A stretch of DNA of 64,000 nt from Actinacidiphila glaucinigra (GCF_900188405.1 NZ_FZOF01000008.1:124001-188000), one strand, 5' to 3'. Counted from the first letter of the stretch, positions 46,233-57,983 are shown. Made by a program: numbers and translations. Notes: generated by a model not told the origin, from the sequence alone.

Positions 46233-47396
46233 GTGGGACGCCGTGCCGCCGTCGTGACCGCCGCGCTGGCCAGTGCCGCGCTGCTCGCCACCGGATGTTC
46301 CCCGGACGGTGGTTCCGCCCCGGCTCCCCCGGCCTCCGCCTCCGTCTCCGCCGCCGAGTCGGCACCGGCCTCCGGAGGCACCGACGAGCCCTCGGCCCCG
46401 GCGCGGGGCACGGCGGAGGTGACCGGCACGGTCGCCACCGGGCTCACGACCCCGTGGGGCGTGGCCGCGCTGGCGGAGGGCGATCTGCTGGTGGCCTCCC
46501 GGGACACCGGGAGCGTCGTCCGGGTCGCCGCGGGCAGCGGCCGCACCAACCCCGTCGGCACGGTGCCCGGGGTCTCCTCGGGAGGCGAGGGCGGCCTGCT
46601 CGGTCTCGCCGTCTCCCGGGACTTCGCCACCGACCACCTGGTGTACGCGTACTTCACCACCGACTCGGACAACCGCATCGCGCGCATGCTCTACGACCCG
46701 GCGAAGCCGGCCGGGGAGCAGCTGGGCGCGCCGGACACGATCCTGCGCGGCATCCCGCACGGCGCCATCCACAACGGCGGGCGGATCGCCTTCGGCCCCG
46801 ACGGCATGCTCTACGCGGGCACGGGCGAGAGCGGCGAACGGGGTCTGGCGCAGGACAAGAAGTCCCTGGGCGGCAAGATCCTGCGGATGACACCCGACGG
46901 CGAGCCCGTGCACGGCAATCCGGAGGCGGACTCCGTCGTCTACTCCTACGGCCACCGCAATGTGCAGGGCCTGGCCTGGGACAGCCGGGGGAGGCTGTGG
47001 GCCGCGGAGTTCGGGCAGGACACCTGGGACGAGCTCAATCTGATCGAGCCGGGGAAGAACTACGGCTGGCCGGTCGTGGAGGGTCTCGCCCACCGCGACG
47101 GCTACGCGGACCCGGTCGCGCAGTGGCGCACCGACGACGCCTCGCCCAGCGGCATCGCCTACGCGGACGGCTCGATCTGGATGGCCTCGCTGCGCGGCGC
47201 CCGCCTGTGGCGGATCCCGCTGGTCGGGACGAAGGCCGCGGCCGACCCGCAGGCCTTCCTCGTCGGCGAGTACGGACGCCTGCGCACCGTCCTCGCCGAT
47301 CCGGACGGCGGACTGCTGCTGACCACCAGCAACACCGACGGCCGCGGCGATCCCCGCAAGGGCGACGACCGCATCCTGCGGCTGCGGGTGAGCTGA
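46233..47396 (+). CDS. Lipoprotein PQQ-type sugar (glucose/sorbosone) dehydrogenase
   Basis: Secreted beta-propeller oxidoreductase of the glucose/sorbosone dehydrogenase family, 387 residues. The GTG at 46233 (GGGAGGG close upstream) gives an ideal lipoprotein signal: basic GRRAAVV, hydrophobic AALASAALLATGC with the lipobox LATG-Cys21. A Ser/Ala/Pro linker (about 25-65) precedes the propeller: LTTPWGVAALAEGDLLVASR, GGEGGLLGLAVS, HNGGRIAFGPDGMLYAGTGES, GHRNVQGLAWD, and AEFGQDTWDELN. Family members oxidise aldoses with PQQ, but actinobacterial ones often lack confirmed activity. Anchored outside the cytoplasmic membrane. Confidence 0.82.
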   Translation: MGRRAAVVTAALASAALLATGCSPDGGSAPAPPASASVSAAESAPASGGTDEPSAPARGTAEVTGTVATGLTTPWGVAALAEGDLLVASRDTGSVVRVAAGSGRTNPVGTVPGVSSGGEGGLLGLAVSRDFATDHLVYAYFTTDSDNRIARMLYDPAKPAGEQLGAPDTILRGIPHGAIHNGGRIAFGPDGMLYAGTGESGERGLAQDKKSLGGKILRMTPDGEPVHGNPEADSVVYSYGHRNVQGLAWDSRGRLWAAEFGQDTWDELNLIEPGKNYGWPVVEGLAHRDGYADPVAQWRTDDASPSGIAYADGSIWMASLRGARLWRIPLVGTKAAADPQAFLVGEYGRLRTVLADPDGGLLLTTSNTDGRGDPRKGDDRILRLRVS

Positions 47397-47419
47397 CCCG
47401 ACGACACCCTGGGGGTGCG

Positions 47420-47590
47420 ATGTTCAACGCGCTGGACGAGCTGTTCGCTCCGGGCCGCAGGCATGCCGAGGACGAACGCAACCGCCTGGAACTGGTGCGT
47501 GACGAGGAGGGCGACGCCGATCCCGGCCGGGGCCCGGTCGACCTGGACTCGGGCGCCGTCCTGATACGTCCGCCGCGGGCCGGCGGCTAG
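47420..47590 (+). CDS. Small conserved protein (DUF6191-like)
   Basis: 56-residue protein from ATG 47420, starting MFNALDELFAPGRRHAEDER and continuing through NRLELVRDEEGDADPGRGPV to a VDLDSGAVLIRPP end. This pattern (MFN-LxELFxPGR, DPGRGPxDLxSG) is one I recall from many Streptomyces genomes as DUF6191; function unknown. It begins 23 bases after the sugar dehydrogenase stop and may be on the same transcript. Confidence 0.72.
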   Translation: MFNALDELFAPGRRHAEDERNRLELVRDEEGDADPGRGPVDLDSGAVLIRPPRAGG

Positions 47591-47619
47591 CCGTACGCCT
47601 GCCGCCCGCGGGGCGTCAC

Positions 47620-50600
47620 TCAGCCCGGCTGCCCGGCGAACAGCCGCAGCCGGTGGGCGAGCGCGGCCGCTTCGCCGCGGCCCGAGACGCCGAGCTTGGC
47701 GAGGATGTTGGAGACGTGCACGCTGGCGGTCTTCGGCGAGATGAACAGTTCCTCGGCGATGCGGCGGTTGGTGTAGCCGGCGGCGACGCGGCGCAGCACC
47801 TCGCGCTCGCGCGCCGTCAGGCCGAAGGGCTCCTGCTCCCCGGCGGCTTCGGGGGCGGCGGCCGCCTCCGGCTCCTCCAGCGCCAGCCGGCCGCGCCGGG
47901 CGAGCAGCCGGACGGCGTCGCGCAGCGGGACGGCGCCCAGGGAGTCGGCGACCTCGCACGCCCGGCGGAGCAGGGCGGTCGCGTGGTCGCGGGCGCCGGG
48001 TTCGTGCAGGGCGAGCAGGGCCTCGGCGTGCCGGAGCCGTACCAGGGCGAGCGGATACGGGCGGTCGAGGGCGGCGTACGCCTCCTCGGCGGCCGCCCAG
48101 GGCTCGGGGCCGGTGCACCCTTCGGCGCGCAGCAGTTCCGCCTCGACGAACAGGGCGTGGGCGGCCCACACCGGGGACAACCGGGGCAGCCGGCCCGCCG
48201 CCCTGCGGATCAGGGCGAGCGTCTCGGCGCGTCCCGCCTCGGCGCCGGGCAGTCCGAGGGCGTCCGCCTCCACGGCCGCCGCCGTGTGCAGCATGGGCCA
48301 GACGTAGCGGTGGAACGCGGGCGGGAACCCGGCTTCCAGTGCGGCCCGTACCGCGGCCCTCGCCTCCAGGAAGCGCCCGCGCCCGGCGGCGACCGCGATG
48401 GTGAGATGGCGCAGCGGCAGGGTGTTCTGCGGCTGGTGGTCCTGGGGGCCCAGATGGTCCCGGGCGGCGGCGACCTCGGCCTCGGCGCGGTCGTACTCCC
48501 CGCGTCGCACGGCGACATGGGCCAGCAGGGTCGCGGCCCAGCCGAGGTACAGGGCGTGGTTGGTGTTCTCCCGGCCGCGGGCGGCGACCTCGGCCGCCTC
48601 GTCCCAGCGGCCGAGGGCGAGCAGGGACTCGGCCTGGTTGGCGGAGGCGAAGGTGACGCCGTCGCGCAGCCCGTGGCGGGTGGCGCTCTCCACTCCCCTG
48701 CGGGCCACCGCGATCGCCTCCTCCGAGCGGCCCACGGCCTCCAGCAGGGCGGCGAGGTTGGCGTCGGTGTTCACCGTGAGGCTGCCGTACCGGGCGGCGG
48801 CGGCCCGTTCGCGGGCGGCCTCCAGTTCGGCGATGCCGGCGTCGGCGTCACCGGCGTCGGCGAGCAGGATGCCCAGGGTGACCCGGGCGTGCAGCTCGGT
48901 CTCCTCGGCGCCGACCAGCCGGGCCAGTTCGATGGCGCGCTCCGCCGTGGCGATGCTGTCCGGCCCCGGGTCGTGCATCATGTCCCAGCCGGCAGCGCTC
49001 TCCAGCACCTCGGCGTGGACCGGTGACGGCGGGAGCCCGCGGACGAGTTCCTGGGCCTCGGCGATCTCCGCCCAGCCGTCGCCGCGGCCCATGGCGACCA
49101 TCAGCCGGGAGCGCTGGATCCAGAACCAGGCGGCGCGCAGCGGGTCCCCGGAGCGCTCCAGCAGGCGCAGCGCCCGCTTGGTGACCTCGTAGGCGCCCTC
49201 GCGGTCGGCGCTCAGGCGCGCGGCCACAGTCGTCTCGGCAAGCAGGTCCATGTACTGCAGGGGCCTGCCGGCCGGGTGGCAGCCGCCGGGGTCCCCCGTG
49301 CCGGAGTCCGGGGTCGTGGGAGGGAACACCTCGACGTAGTCGACGGGCCGCAGTTCCTCGCGGACGTCCGCGGGGGTGTCGTCCCACAGCTCCAGGGCGC
49401 GTTCGAGCAGCCGGTGCTGTTCGGCGTAGGCGTGACGGCGGCGTGCCTCGACGGAGGCGGCCAGCACGGCGGGCAGCGCCTTGGCGGGCTCGTGGGCGTG
49501 GTACCAGTAACTGGCCAGCCTGGCGGGGAGTTCGTCGGCGGGCACCAGGCCGGGGTCGGTCTCCAGTGCCCGCGCGTAGCGGCGGTTGATGCGGCTGCGC
49601 TCACCGGGCAGCAGGTCGTCGCCGACGGCCTCGCGGACCAGCGAGTGCCGGAAGCGGTAGCCGTCGCCGTCGTCGGTGGGCAGCAGGATCTTGGCGCCCA
49701 CGGCGGAGCGCAGGGCCTCGATGAGCTCGTCCTCGCCGAGCCCGGCGACGGCCTCCAGCAGCCTGTACTCGACGGCGGAGCCGCCCTCGGCGACGACGCG
49801 GGCGACGCGCTGCGCGGTCTCGGGCAGTGTCTCGACGCGGACGAGCAGCAGGTCGCGCAGGCTGTCGCTGAGTCCGGTGCGGCAGCCCTGGGTGATGCTG
49901 CAGGCCAGTTCCTCGACGAAGAAGGGGTTGCCGTCGGAGCGGCCGAAGACCCGGTCGACCAGGCTCGGGGAGGGCTCGGAGTCGAGGATGCCGGCGACCT
50001 GGGCACGGACCTCGGCGCGCGTGAAGCGGGACAGTTCGAGGCGGGCGACGGAACGCATCCGGTCGAGTTCGGCGAGGAAGGGCCGCAGCGGGTGGCGGCG
50101 GTGGATGTCGTCGGAGCGGTAGGTGGCCAGGACGACGAGCCGGCCGCGGGAGAGCGAGCGCAGCAGGTAGCCGAGGAGTTCGCGGGTCGAGCGGTCGGCC
50201 CAGTGCAGGTCCTCCAGCGCGACGACGAGCGTGCGCTCCTCCGAGAGCCGTTCCAGCAGCCGCGAGGTGAGCTCGAAGAGCCGGGCGCGGCCGTGCTCGT
50301 CGCGCTGGTCCGCGAGCGGGTCGGGGCCGTCCGTCCCGCCCAGCCCCGGCAGCAGGCGGGCGAGTTCGGCCTCGCTGCCGGCGGCCGCGGCGACGAGTTC
50401 GTCGCCGAGCCGGCGGTGCAGGGCGCGCAGGATCGTCGCGACGGGTGCGAACGGCAGTCCGTCCGCGCCGATCTCCACGCAGGCGCCGACGGCGGTGACG
50501 GTCGCCGGTCCGTCCTGGGCCGCGGCGAGGAACTCCTCGACGAGCCGGGTCTTGCCGACGCCCGCCTCGCCGCCGATCACCAGCGCCTGCGGCTCGCCCG

Positions 50601-50751
50601 CGTGGGCGCGGGCGAGCGCGGAGGTGAGGCGGGTCAGTTCGCGGGTGCGTCCGACGAACACCGGGCTGACCGACTGGTTCTGCACGGTCCCGAGCATCGC
50701 ACGGGGCCCTGACGGCGCGGTACCTGTTTCCACCGGCACCGCGGTGCTCAT
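47620..50751 (-). CDS. LuxR-family regulator with AAA ATPase domain (LAL/MalT-like)
   Basis: Large regulator, 1043 residues, ATG 50751. N-terminal P-loop ATPase: Walker A GGEAGVGKT at about residue 60, Walker B LVVALEDLHWAD near 178, sensor-type NPFFVEELA; a long TPR-like helical middle; and a C-terminal LuxR helix-turn-helix (LTAREREVLRRVAAGYTNRR, IAEELFISPKTASVHVSNIL). Such LAL proteins commonly activate nearby or pathway-specific operons. Its start overlaps the stop of a small upstream gene by 4 bases. Confidence 0.88.
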   Translation of the reverse strand: MSTAVPVETGTAPSGPRAMLGTVQNQSVSPVFVGRTRELTRLTSALARAHAGEPQALVIGGEAGVGKTRLVEEFLAAAQDGPATVTAVGACVEIGADGLPFAPVATILRALHRRLGDELVAAAAGSEAELARLLPGLGGTDGPDPLADQRDEHGRARLFELTSRLLERLSEERTLVVALEDLHWADRSTRELLGYLLRSLSRGRLVVLATYRSDDIHRRHPLRPFLAELDRMRSVARLELSRFTRAEVRAQVAGILDSEPSPSLVDRVFGRSDGNPFFVEELACSITQGCRTGLSDSLRDLLLVRVETLPETAQRVARVVAEGGSAVEYRLLEAVAGLGEDELIEALRSAVGAKILLPTDDGDGYRFRHSLVREAVGDDLLPGERSRINRRYARALETDPGLVPADELPARLASYWYHAHEPAKALPAVLAASVEARRRHAYAEQHRLLERALELWDDTPADVREELRPVDYVEVFPPTTPDSGTGDPGGCHPAGRPLQYMDLLAETTVAARLSADREGAYEVTKRALRLLERSGDPLRAAWFWIQRSRLMVAMGRGDGWAEIAEAQELVRGLPPSPVHAEVLESAAGWDMMHDPGPDSIATAERAIELARLVGAEETELHARVTLGILLADAGDADAGIAELEAARERAAAARYGSLTVNTDANLAALLEAVGRSEEAIAVARRGVESATRHGLRDGVTFASANQAESLLALGRWDEAAEVAARGRENTNHALYLGWAATLLAHVAVRRGEYDRAEAEVAAARDHLGPQDHQPQNTLPLRHLTIAVAAGRGRFLEARAAVRAALEAGFPPAFHRYVWPMLHTAAAVEADALGLPGAEAGRAETLALIRRAAGRLPRLSPVWAAHALFVEAELLRAEGCTGPEPWAAAEEAYAALDRPYPLALVRLRHAEALLALHEPGARDHATALLRRACEVADSLGAVPLRDAVRLLARRGRLALEEPEAAAAPEAAGEQEPFGLTAREREVLRRVAAGYTNRRIAEELFISPKTASVHVSNILAKLGVSGRGEAAALAHRLRLFAGQPG

Positions 50752-50960
50752 CCGGCGGCCCTCGGCCGCCGGATGAGCCGGCCGGCCCTCCTGGCGTGCC
50801 GCCTTCCCTCGTCCTGGTCGGCGGCGGTCACCCGGCGGCCGGCGGCGGCGCGGGCGGCCTCTCGGGCGGCCTCACGTGCCTGGCGGGCCAGGCGGTACCG
50901 GGCGGCCTCGCGCAGCAGTTGCTCCGCCTTCTCGCGGCCCAGCAGTTCGTGGGTGTACAT
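50748..50960 (-). CDS. Small basic protein coupled to the LuxR-family regulator
   Basis: 70 residues from ATG 50960, which has GAGGAG 7 bases before. MYTHELLGREKAEQLLREAA then an Arg/Ala-rich helical region and a basic tail; no membrane segment, no cysteine. It overlaps the regulator start by 4 bases (ATGA), implying translational coupling. The strong ribosome site and coupling make it real; the family is not recognised. Basic composition would allow nucleic-acid binding, but this is inference. Confidence 0.68.
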   Translation of the reverse strand: MYTHELLGREKAEQLLREAARYRLARQAREAAREAARAAAGRRVTAADQDEGRRHARRAGRLIRRPRAAG

Positions 50961-51141
50961 CCGTTGCTCCTCGGGTTCGGGACCGATGGTCCGGAGGTCT
51001 TCTCCGTGCCATCAGCCTCGTCCCCGAGGGGGGTGGGGCGCATCGGGCAACCGCCCAGGCTTCGGGGGTGCGGATGCCTTAGTCCGCGCGGCGGACCACT
51101 CAGGCCGCCGGGACACCCGAGCGGCGCCCTCCCCGGAGGTC

Positions 51142-51768
51142 TCAGCCGCCGGACGAGACCGGGGTCTCGGCCACGGTCGGCAGCCCGCCGAAGAGGTCGA
51201 ACCACGTCCCGGCGGCGACGAACAGCCCCAGCACGCCGAGGGCGAGACCGCCCCAGGCGACGGCGCGCACCCAGGGCGCGGAGTTCCGTCCGGCGAGCAG
51301 CACGGCCCCGAGGAGGACGAGGGCCACCAGCGCGCAGACGCCGTTGACGGCGGCCGTGGTGTGCCAGGGCGCGCCGTATATCTGCTCGATCTGCTGGGCG
51401 GGGCTGCCGGAGGAGGTGTTGATCTGCCCGATCAGCTGCCGCCGCTCGGCCAGTACGGTGCCCAGCCAGGTTCCGGTGAGGGACGCGAGGCCGAGGGCGG
51501 CGCCGACGACGGCCGCCGCACCGGGGACGACCCCGGCGTGGGCGGCGGGGGCGTCCGCCGTGCCGGTGGTCTCCGGCTCGTCGGCGTCGTCGGACTCGTC
51601 GGACTCGTCGGTGTCCTGCGGCGGCTCGCCGGTCGTGGCGGGCGCGGTGACGGGCGGCGCCGTTTCGGGCGCGGTCGCGTCCGTCGCGCCGTCGTCCTCG
51701 GTCCGGTCGGGCCCGGCGTCCGCGGCGAGTTCGCCGGCATCCGCGCCGTGGGTCTTGGTGGTCTCCAT
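51142..51768 (-). CDS. Membrane protein with acidic N-terminus, unknown function
   Basis: 208 residues from ATG 51768; the upstream sequence has no strong ribosome site. The first 70 residues are rich in Asp, Glu, Thr and Pro (disordered). Three hydrophobic segments follow at about 90-115, 145-165 and 175-197. I recognise no family. It lies 17 bases after the MMPL stop, so the two are probably cotranscribed; a short inverted repeat (51082-51096) lies about 45 bases beyond its stop and may be the terminator. Confidence 0.68.
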   Translation of the reverse strand: METTKTHGADAGELAADAGPDRTEDDGATDATAPETAPPVTAPATTGEPPQDTDESDESDDADEPETTGTADAPAAHAGVVPGAAAVVGAALGLASLTGTWLGTVLAERRQLIGQINTSSGSPAQQIEQIYGAPWHTTAAVNGVCALVALVLLGAVLLAGRNSAPWVRAVAWGGLALGVLGLFVAAGTWFDLFGGLPTVAETPVSSGG

Positions 51769-51785
51769 GGGCGGCAACCGTACGG

Positions 51786-53984
51786 TCAGATTATGAGAGC
51801 TTTCTGAGAGCCGGCCTCGTCCGCGGCGGCCGGAGCGGGCTCCGCCGGGCCCTCGATGCAGATCCGCGGCAGCCGGCGCTCCAGCCAGCGTGGCAGCCAC
51901 CAGTTCCAGTCGCCCAGCATGTGCATCAGCGCCGGTACGAGCAGCGTCCGCAGGATGAAGGCGTCGAGCGCGACGGCGGCCGCCAGCCCGATGCCGAACA
52001 TCGCGATCACGCGGTCGCCGCTGAGCACGAAGGCCAGGAAGACGGAGATCATGATGACCGCGGCCGAGTTGATCACGCGGCTGGTCTCGGCGAGGCCGAC
52101 CCGGACCGCGCGGCGGTTGTCACGGGTCTCGCGCCACTCCTCGTACATCCGGCTGACGAGGAAGACCTGGTAGTCCATGGAGAGCCCGAAGAGCACCGAG
52201 ACCATGATCACCGGCAGGAAGGGCTCGATCGGGCCGGCCGCCCCCAGCCCCAGCAGCTCGCTCCCCCAGCCCCACTGGAAGATCGCGACCACGATGCCGA
52301 AGGACGACGCGACGGCGGCGATGTTCATGACCGCGGCCTTGAGCGGGATGCCGAAGCTGCGGAAGGCCAGCAGCAGGAGCACGCAGCCCAGACCGATGAC
52401 GGAGCCCACGAAGAGCGGCAGCTTGCCGACGATCACCGAGGCGAAGTCCGCGTAGCCCGCGGTGACACCGCCGACGTACACCTCCAGAGAGGTGCCCTCG
52501 GTGGCCTCGGGAATGACGTCCTCGCGCAGGTGGGCGACGAGCCGGTCGGTGGCCTGGTCCTGCGGGGATGTGGTGGGGACGACGTCGATGACGTCCGGCC
52601 CGCTGCCGTGCTGCGGCTGCTCCATGTGCACCGCGGCGACGCCCTCGGTGCGCGCCAGGACGGCGGTGAGCTGCTCCAGCGCCGCGCGGTCGGCGGCGTC
52701 GCCGGACTTGGCGACCAGCTGCAGCGGGCCGTTGAAGCCCGGTCCGAAGCCCTCGGAGAGCATGTCGTACGCCTGGCGGGTGGTGGTGCCCGCGGCGCTG
52801 TTGCCCTGGTCGGAGGCGCCCAGGTGGAGGGAGGTCGTGGGCAGGGCCAGCACGAGCATCACGACGGCGGCGACCGCGCCGAGCACCTTGGGGTGCCGTT
52901 CGACGAAGGCGGACCAGCGGGCCGCGAACCCGGTCGGCAGTTCGGGCGACGGCCCGTGCTCGACGAGCCGGCGCCGCTCCCGGCGGCTGAGCGCCTTCAT
53001 GCCGATGGTGCCCAGCAGCGCGGGCAGCAGCGTCACCGAGGCGGCGACGGTGAGGATCACGGTGAGGGAGGCGGCGATCGCGACGCCGTTGAGGAAGGAC
53101 AGCCGCAGGATCAGCATGCCGAGCAGGGCCACGCAGACCGTGCCGCCGGCGAAGACCACCGCCCTGCCGGTCGTGGCGACCGCCTTCTCGGCGGCCTCCC
53201 GTACCGGCAGTCCCTGCTTCAGGCCTCTGCGGTGGCGGGTGACGATGAACAGGGCGTAGTCGATGCCGACGCCCAGGCCGATCAGCAGGCCGAGCATCGG
53301 CGCGAAGTCGGCGACCCTGATCAGGTGGCCGAGCAGCTGGACCGCCATGTACGCGGTGCCCACGCTGACCAGCGCGGTGACGATCGGCATGAACATCGCG
53401 AAGAGCGAGCCGAAGGCCACCAGCAGCACCACGGCCGCCACGGCGACGCCCACGACCTCGCTCATGTGCCCGCCGCCGCCCTCGGTGAGCGCGATGGCGC
53501 CACCGCCCAGGGCGACCTGGGTGTTGTCGTCGGCGGCGGCCCTGGCGGTGTCGACGACCTGCTGCACCTGGCCGGCGTGCAGGTCGTCCGAGGGCCTGTC
53601 GAACATCACCGTCGCATAGGCGGTGTGCCCGTCGCGGCTGATCTGCCCGGCACCCTCGGTGCCGTAGGGGCTGGTCACCGAGGCGACCCCGGGGAGTTCG
53701 GCCACCTTGTCCAGCGTGCCGGTCAGGCGCTCCCTGACGGACGCGACACCGACGGTTCCCTTGTCGGTGTGCCAGACGATCGTGTCGCTGTCGCCGGCCG
53801 AGCCTGGGAAGGCCTCCTTCAGCAGGGCGGTCGCCTTGCTGGAGTCGGTGCCCTTGATGTCGTAGTCGTTCGAGTAGGCGGACCCGGCGACCAGGGCGGC
53901 CGTGGACAGACCGAGGAGGGCGACGAGCCACAGCAGGACGACGGCGAGACGGCGGTCGAGGCACCAGCGGGCAAGGGCGGCCAT
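51786..53984 (-). CDS. MMPL-family RND transporter
   Basis: RND-superfamily transporter of the MMPL group, 732 residues from ATG 53984 with GGGAGAG a few bases upstream. First helix (VVLLWLVALLGLSTAAL), a large extracytoplasmic loop, a five-helix bundle, a central break near 340-365, then the repeat with a second loop; typical motifs include LGLLIGLGVGIDYALFIV and FGLSMDYQVFLVSR, the Asp-Tyr pairs used for proton relay. Mycobacterial relatives export lipids. Substrate unknown. Confidence 0.87.
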   Translation of the reverse strand: MAALARWCLDRRLAVVLLWLVALLGLSTAALVAGSAYSNDYDIKGTDSSKATALLKEAFPGSAGDSDTIVWHTDKGTVGVASVRERLTGTLDKVAELPGVASVTSPYGTEGAGQISRDGHTAYATVMFDRPSDDLHAGQVQQVVDTARAAADDNTQVALGGGAIALTEGGGGHMSEVVGVAVAAVVLLVAFGSLFAMFMPIVTALVSVGTAYMAVQLLGHLIRVADFAPMLGLLIGLGVGIDYALFIVTRHRRGLKQGLPVREAAEKAVATTGRAVVFAGGTVCVALLGMLILRLSFLNGVAIAASLTVILTVAASVTLLPALLGTIGMKALSRRERRRLVEHGPSPELPTGFAARWSAFVERHPKVLGAVAAVVMLVLALPTTSLHLGASDQGNSAAGTTTRQAYDMLSEGFGPGFNGPLQLVAKSGDAADRAALEQLTAVLARTEGVAAVHMEQPQHGSGPDVIDVVPTTSPQDQATDRLVAHLREDVIPEATEGTSLEVYVGGVTAGYADFASVIVGKLPLFVGSVIGLGCVLLLLAFRSFGIPLKAAVMNIAAVASSFGIVVAIFQWGWGSELLGLGAAGPIEPFLPVIMVSVLFGLSMDYQVFLVSRMYEEWRETRDNRRAVRVGLAETSRVINSAAVIMISVFLAFVLSGDRVIAMFGIGLAAAVALDAFILRTLLVPALMHMLGDWNWWLPRWLERRLPRICIEGPAEPAPAAADEAGSQKALII

Positions 53985-54162
53985 TGCTCTCCCTGGGGTT
54001 GCGCGGATCTTTCAGGCCGGCGAAGAGCCCGCAAAGAACACAACACGTACGTCTTCGACTGAACCAGGAAGAAAAGATCGTTGGCCGCGTTCGTGCGCTG
54101 AATCACACCCCGCGAGGGGAATTTATGTCGCCCTTACAAGCGGCCGACCTGCGACGACGCGG

Positions 54163-54196
54163 AAGGGGCGGGCCCCCGACCGGGAGCCCGCCCCTT
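54163..54196 (-). terminator. Terminator of the gat operon
   Basis: Perfect 11-bp stem AAGGGGCGGGC / GCCCGCCCCTT with a 12-base loop, 33 bases beyond the gatB stop. Confidence 0.8.
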
Positions 54197-54228
54197 GCGT
54201 ACCTGCCGGCCTGGACGGCCGCGCCCGA

Positions 54229-55737
54229 TCAGCCCTGGACGCCCAGCTTCTCCAGCACGAGCTCGCGCACGCGCTTGGCGTCGGCCTGACCACGGGTGAT
54301 CTTCATGACGGCGCCGATGAGCGCGCCCGCGGCCGCCAGGTTGCCGCCGCGGATCTTGTCCGCGACGGCGGCGTTGGCCGCGATGGCCTCGTCGACGGCC
54401 GCGCCGAGCGCGCCCTCGTCCGAGACGACCTTCAGGCCGCGCTTGTCCACGACCGCGTCCGGCTCGCCCTCGCCGGCCAGCACGCCTTCGATGACCTGGC
54501 GGGCCAGCTTGTCGTTGAGCGAGCCCTCGGCCACCAGCGCCGCCACCCGGGCCACCTGGGCCGGGGTGATGGGCAGGGCGCCCAGTTCCACGCCGTCCTC
54601 GTTGGAACGGCGGGCCAGCTCGCCCATCCACCACTTGCGTGCGGCGGCCGCGTCGGCGCCCGCCTCCATGGTGGCGACGATCAGGTCGATCGCGCCGGCG
54701 TTGAGCACCGACTGCATCTCGTGGTCGGAGATGCCCCAGTCCTTCTGAAGGCGCGCCCGGCGCACCCGCGGGAGCTCCGGCAGACCGGCCCGCAGCTCCT
54801 CGACCCACTCGCGGGCCGGGGCGACGGGGACGAGGTCGGGCTCCGGGAAGTACCGGTAGTCCTCCGCCTCCTCCTTGATCCGGCCGGAGGTGGTGGAGCC
54901 GGTGTCCTCGTGGAAGTGCCGGGTCTCCTGGACGATCGTGCCGCCCGAGGAGAGCACGGCCGCGTGCCGCTGGATCTCGAAGCGGACGGCCCGCTCGACG
55001 CTGCGCAGCGAGTTCACGTTCTTGGTCTCGCTGCGGGTGCCGAACTTCTCCCGGCCGAGGGGGCGCAGCGACAGGTTGACGTCGCAGCGCATCTGGCCCA
55101 TCTCCATGCGGGCCTCGGAGACGCCCAGCGCCTTGATCAGCTCGCGCAGCTCGGTCACGTACGCCTTGGCGACCTCGGGCGCGCGCTCACCGGCGCCCTC
55201 GATCGGCTTGGTGACGATCTCGATCAGCGGGATGCCGGCCCGGTTGTAGTCCAGCAGCGAGTGCGAGGCGCCGTGGATTCGGCCGGTGGCCCCGCCCACG
55301 TGCGTGGACTTGCCGGTGTCCTCCTCCATGTGGGCGCGCTCGATCTCCACACGGAAGACCTCGCCGTCCTCCAGCTGGACGTCCAGATAGCCGTTGAAGG
55401 CGATCGGCTCGTCGTACTGGGAGGTCTGGAAGTTCTTCGGCATGTCCGGATAGAAGTAGTTCTTCCGGGCGAAGCGGCACCACTGCGCGATCTCGCAGTT
55501 GAGCGCCAGGCCGATCTTGATCGCCGACTCGATGCCGGTCGCGTTGACGGCCGGCAGCGCGCCGGGCATGCCCAGGCACACCGGGCACACCTGGCTGTTG
55601 GGCTCGGCGCCGAGTGTCGTCGAGCAGCCGCAGAACATCTTTGTCTTGGTGCCGAGCTCGACGTGGACCTCGAGGCCCATCACCGGGTCATAGGACGCGA
55701 GCGCGTCCTCGTACGACACCAGGTCCGTGACGGTCAC
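54229..55737 (-). CDS. gatB: Asp-tRNA(Asn)/Glu-tRNA(Gln) amidotransferase subunit B
   Basis: Binds the misacylated tRNA and phosphorylates its side chain so that ammonia from GatA can amidate it. 502 residues from GTG 55737 (GAGAGG about 10 bases before). Motifs: [20 protein letters not shown] with zinc cysteines, [13 protein letters not shown], the [15 protein letters not shown] loop, and the C-terminal GatB/YqeY tail. Last gene of the gat operon, 25 bases after the small membrane gene. Confidence 0.95.
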   Translation of the reverse strand: MTVTDLVSYEDALASYDPVMGLEVHVELGTKTKMFCGCSTTLGAEPNSQVCPVCLGMPGALPAVNATGIESAIKIGLALNCEIAQWCRFARKNYFYPDMPKNFQTSQYDEPIAFNGYLDVQLEDGEVFRVEIERAHMEEDTGKSTHVGGATGRIHGASHSLLDYNRAGIPLIEIVTKPIEGAGERAPEVAKAYVTELRELIKALGVSEARMEMGQMRCDVNLSLRPLGREKFGTRSETKNVNSLRSVERAVRFEIQRHAAVLSSGGTIVQETRHFHEDTGSTTSGRIKEEAEDYRYFPEPDLVPVAPAREWVEELRAGLPELPRVRRARLQKDWGISDHEMQSVLNAGAIDLIVATMEAGADAAAARKWWMGELARRSNEDGVELGALPITPAQVARVAALVAEGSLNDKLARQVIEGVLAGEGEPDAVVDKRGLKVVSDEGALGAAVDEAIAANAAVADKIRGGNLAAAGALIGAVMKITRGQADAKRVRELVLEKLGVQG

Positions 55738-55762
55738 AGTTCCGATACCTCTCAGTTCCCCG

Positions 55763-56007
55763 TCAGGATGACAACACGTCGAAGTCGGTGTCGTCGCCGA
55801 GCCGCCGCAGCTGGCGGACCAGCAGGGCCACGCCGGTGGCGATGGCGGCGGCGCTCACGACGGCATCGATCAGCAGCAGCGTGTCGCTGTCGGCCCGGCC
55901 GCGCTTCATCTGCCGTGCCACACCGACCGCGCCAAAGAGCGTGGTGCCGATCGACAGGTAGGTGCCGGACTTGCTCTTCTTGAAGCCCTTGGCCTTCTCG
56001 AGCTTGC

Positions 56008-56011
<4 letters not shown>
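55763..56011 (-). CDS. Small membrane protein between gatA and gatB
   Basis: 82 residues from GTG 56011. A basic start ([19 protein letters not shown]) is followed by one or two hydrophobic segments ([30 protein letters not shown]) and a short acidic end. Its start overlaps the gatA stop by 4 bases (GTGA); GGAGG lies about 11 bases upstream. The same gene occurs at this position in Streptomyces genomes, as far as I recall, but has no assigned function. Confidence 0.72.
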
Positions 56012-57501
<1,490 letters not shown>

Positions 57502-57506
57502 CGTGA

Positions 57507-57803
57507 TCAGTCCTCCCCCAGGATCTGCGGCACCTTGAAGCGCTGCTGCTCCTGGGCGGGCGCGCCGGACAGCGCCTCCGCCGGGGTCAGACTGGGCCTG
57601 ACCTCGTCAGGGCGCATGACGTTCGTCAGCGGCAGCGGGTGGGAGGTCGGCGGTACGTCCTCGCCGGCCACCTCGGAGACGCGGGCGACCGCGCCGATGA
57701 TGGCGTCGAGCTGTCCGGCGAAGTGGTCGAGCTCTTCGTCCTTCAGCTCCAGACGCGACAGCCGGCCGAGGTGGGCGACCTCCTCGCGCGTGATGCCTGG
57801 CAT
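57507..57803 (-). CDS. gatC: Asp-tRNA(Asn)/Glu-tRNA(Gln) amidotransferase subunit C
   Basis: 98-residue belt subunit that holds GatA and GatB together. Starts [20 protein letters not shown] at ATG 57803 (AGAGGA 8 bases upstream); [11 protein letters not shown] and the C-terminal FKVPQILG are family landmarks. First gene of the gat operon. Confidence 0.95.
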   Translation of the reverse strand: MPGITREEVAHLGRLSRLELKDEELDHFAGQLDAIIGAVARVSEVAGEDVPPTSHPLPLTNVMRPDEVRPSLTPAEALSGAPAQEQQRFKVPQILGED

Positions 57804-57983
57804 GCAGCGATCCTCTGGGGGTGAGTTTGGTCTTTTCGCGCCCAATCCTATGGGCGCGGGCGCCCCGGGGGCGAAACGGTTTGCGCTTCGCCCGGTCGGG
57901 GTGCGCCGGGACGGGCCGGCCGGGCCCGTGGTGCCGCCGGGGCGGGTGGGGTCCACGGGGCGCCGACGACGCGACGCGGGGGG

